Source of the DNA: Brevundimonas lenta
GTDB taxonomy: Bacteria; Pseudomonadota; Alphaproteobacteria; Caulobacterales; Caulobacteraceae
Reading direction: 5' to 3'
DNA: 64,000 nt
Assembly (NCBI RefSeq): GCF_014196335.1
Contig: NZ_JACIDM010000002.1
Coordinates: 496,001 to 560,000 of the forward strand
The position numbers were made by a program, and so were the translations under genes. Under the pieces are notes generated by a model. It saw nothing but the letters and a program-made list of their open reading frames with translations, made no database searches and had not been told where the DNA came from. Positions within the stretch are counted from its first letter, which is position 1; each line of letters begins with the position of its first letter. Of the stretch, positions 63,315 through 64,000 are shown piece by piece.

Positions 63315-63339
63315 GGGGCCGTCCGAAGCGGGCGGCCCC
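63315..63339. terminator. Intergenic hairpin between precursor 2 and precursor 3
   Basis: A ten-bp stem (one G-T pair on the DNA strand shown) formed by GGGGCCGTCC and GGGCGGCCCC with loop GAAGC, starting seven bases past the precursor 2 stop. No T-run follows, so it is more likely an mRNA-stabilising or attenuating element than a full terminator. Confidence 0.55.
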
Positions 63340-63345
63340 TTGGAG

Positions 63346-63471
63346 TCATTCCGGCGGCATCGTCCAGTGGCGGGCCGGGTTCAGTTCGGTGAACGGGCCC
63401 ATCAGAATCGCCCGGGTCAGCCGACGGGCGGCCCCCAGACGCAGGACGCGCGTCTTGGTTTGGATCTTCAT
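63346..63471 (-). CDS. Lasso-peptide precursor 2
   Basis: 41 aa: leader MKIQTKTRVLRLGAARRLTR, then a 21-residue core starting AILMGPFTE (ring Ala1 to Glu9), followed by LNPARHWTMPPE. Thr at -2 is the conserved leader residue needed by the processing enzymes. AGAGGA precedes the ATG. The bulky His-Trp in the tail could act as steric plugs. The overall plan matches precursor 1. Confidence 0.9.
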   Translation of the reverse strand: MKIQTKTRVLRLGAARRLTRAILMGPFTELNPARHWTMPPE

Positions 63472-63539
63472 GGATCCTCTCCTGTGTCAGGACTGGCCTC
63501 TGGTTGTGGCGTCCGGAGCGAGGCCGGGTCCGGACGTCC

Positions 63540-63557
63540 GGGCCGCCGGAGCGGCCC
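63540..63557. terminator. Intergenic hairpin after precursor 1
   Basis: GGGCCGC-CGGA-GCGGCCC: seven-bp perfect stem with a four-base loop, six bases beyond the precursor 1 stop. No T-run. Same position relative to its gene as the hairpin after precursor 2. Confidence 0.55.
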
Positions 63558-63563
63558 GTCCGG

Positions 63564-63689
63564 TCATTCGCTGGGCGGAATGGTGTACTTCAGCACCGGA
63601 TTCAGCTCGTCGAACTCGCCGCGTGAGACCGCGCGGGTCAGGGTGCGGGCGGACCCGAGGCGCACGAGGCGCGAGGTTTTCTTGGTCAT
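63564..63689 (-). CDS. Lasso-peptide precursor 1
   Basis: 41 aa: leader MTKKTSRLVRLGSARTLTR, then a 22-residue core starting AVSRGEFDE (ring Ala1 to Glu9; Asp8 is a second candidate), followed by LNPVLKYTIPPSE. CAGGAGA precedes the ATG. It is first in the A1-A2-A3-B-C operon and 69 bp from the preceding GntR-type gene, which leaves room for a promoter. Confidence 0.9.
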   Translation of the reverse strand: MTKKTSRLVRLGSARTLTRAVSRGEFDELNPVLKYTIPPSE

Positions 63690-63758
63690 GGTCGTCTCCT
63701 GTTTTGAAGGTCGACAAAACGTCGACGACGAACCATCAGCGCCGGAAAGCAAATCGAT

Positions 63759-64000
63759 TCAAACTATATTTCGCGTATACTTTGACTGATCTGGATTGAT
63801 ACGCCGGACGCGGGACGCGAGACCCGTCGCGGCGATCCGCCAGCGCGCGTAATAGGCCTCGACGTCGCTCGCCGGCTCGGGACCGGCCGCCGCTTCCGTC
63901 GGGCCGTTCAGGCGTCTGAGCGGCGCCAGGCGACGGCGCACGCGAACGAGGCTTTCGATCAAGGGCTGGTTGTCACAGGCGCCGACCAGGTCGTCGATCC
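63759..64000 (-). CDS. C-terminal part of a probable GntR/FCD-type regulator, cut by window edge
   Basis: 79 residues seen: DDLVGACDNQPLIESLVRVR, then RRLAPLRRLNG and VEAYYARWRIAATGLASR. The CxNxxLxxxLxxVRRRL pattern resembles the C-terminal FCD ligand domain of GntR-family regulators. It ends 69 bp upstream of the lasso precursor genes on the same strand. Whether it regulates them cannot be told. Confidence 0.5.
   Translation of the reverse strand, partial: IDDLVGACDNQPLIESLVRVRRRLAPLRRLNGPTEAAAGPEPASDVEAYYARWRIAATGLASRVRRINPDQSKYTRNIV

Overview
The window is about 68% GC. Its gene content is that of an alphaproteobacterium, most likely a caulobacterian such as Brevundimonas or a close relative. 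The pointers are very large TonB-dependent receptors, many ECF sigma factors, a FecI/FecR-type receptor operon next to a lasso-peptide cluster, and the yfgM-bamB-der order. The genus call is inference. No tRNA, rRNA, CRISPR array, transposase or integrase was found.

1-38.8 kb is mostly housekeeping and ordinary accessory genes. It holds a type III polyketide synthase cut by the window edge, divergent from a UbiA-type prenyltransferase; a DEAD-box helicase; a UgpC-like ABC ATPase; alanine racemase; an amidohydrolase; radA-cvpA-purF; the yfgM-bamB-der operon; panB; two paralogous DUF6249/ECF-sigma/small-membrane-protein modules; a GH3 beta-glucosidase; an ecotin; two tandem patatin lipoproteins; a two-component system; and a 987-aa TonB receptor. 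Three genes here (ABC ATPase, a lipoprotein endonuclease/phosphatase-fold hydrolase and the GH3 enzyme) carry near-identical LacI-type operators, so they probably form one sugar regulon.

38.8-52.6 kb is a dense copper-resistance block. Its left edge has a 15-bp match to the 3' end of guaA (a known island insertion point), an AT-rich stretch and a frameshifted DUF4440 gene remnant. The block contains csoR with two palindromic CsoR boxes, a YHS-type Cu+ ATPase, two DUF305 proteins, copC/copD, three small secreted Cys-rich proteins (one only 48 aa with seven clustered cysteines), DUF411 and DUF4440 proteins, and an acyltransferase. It ends with a complete cnrY-cnrX-cnrH-like sensor/anti-sigma/ECF-sigma operon directly upstream of copA (multicopper oxidase), copB and a second copC-like gene. 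The cnrYXH-like operon and copA share a promoter motif, GGGGA-N14-CGTAT, so this sigma factor probably controls both itself and periplasmic copper oxidation.

53.1-63.7 kb is a lasso-peptide system. The plus strand carries a FecI-like sigma factor, FecR, an STN-domain TonB receptor and a lasso isopeptidase. The minus strand carries three precursor genes (40-41 aa) followed by the B (leader peptidase) and C (macrocyclase) genes. Two precursors have alanine-initiated nine-residue rings. The third is divergent and its core start is ambiguous. The right edge is the C-terminal part of a probable GntR/FCD regulator.
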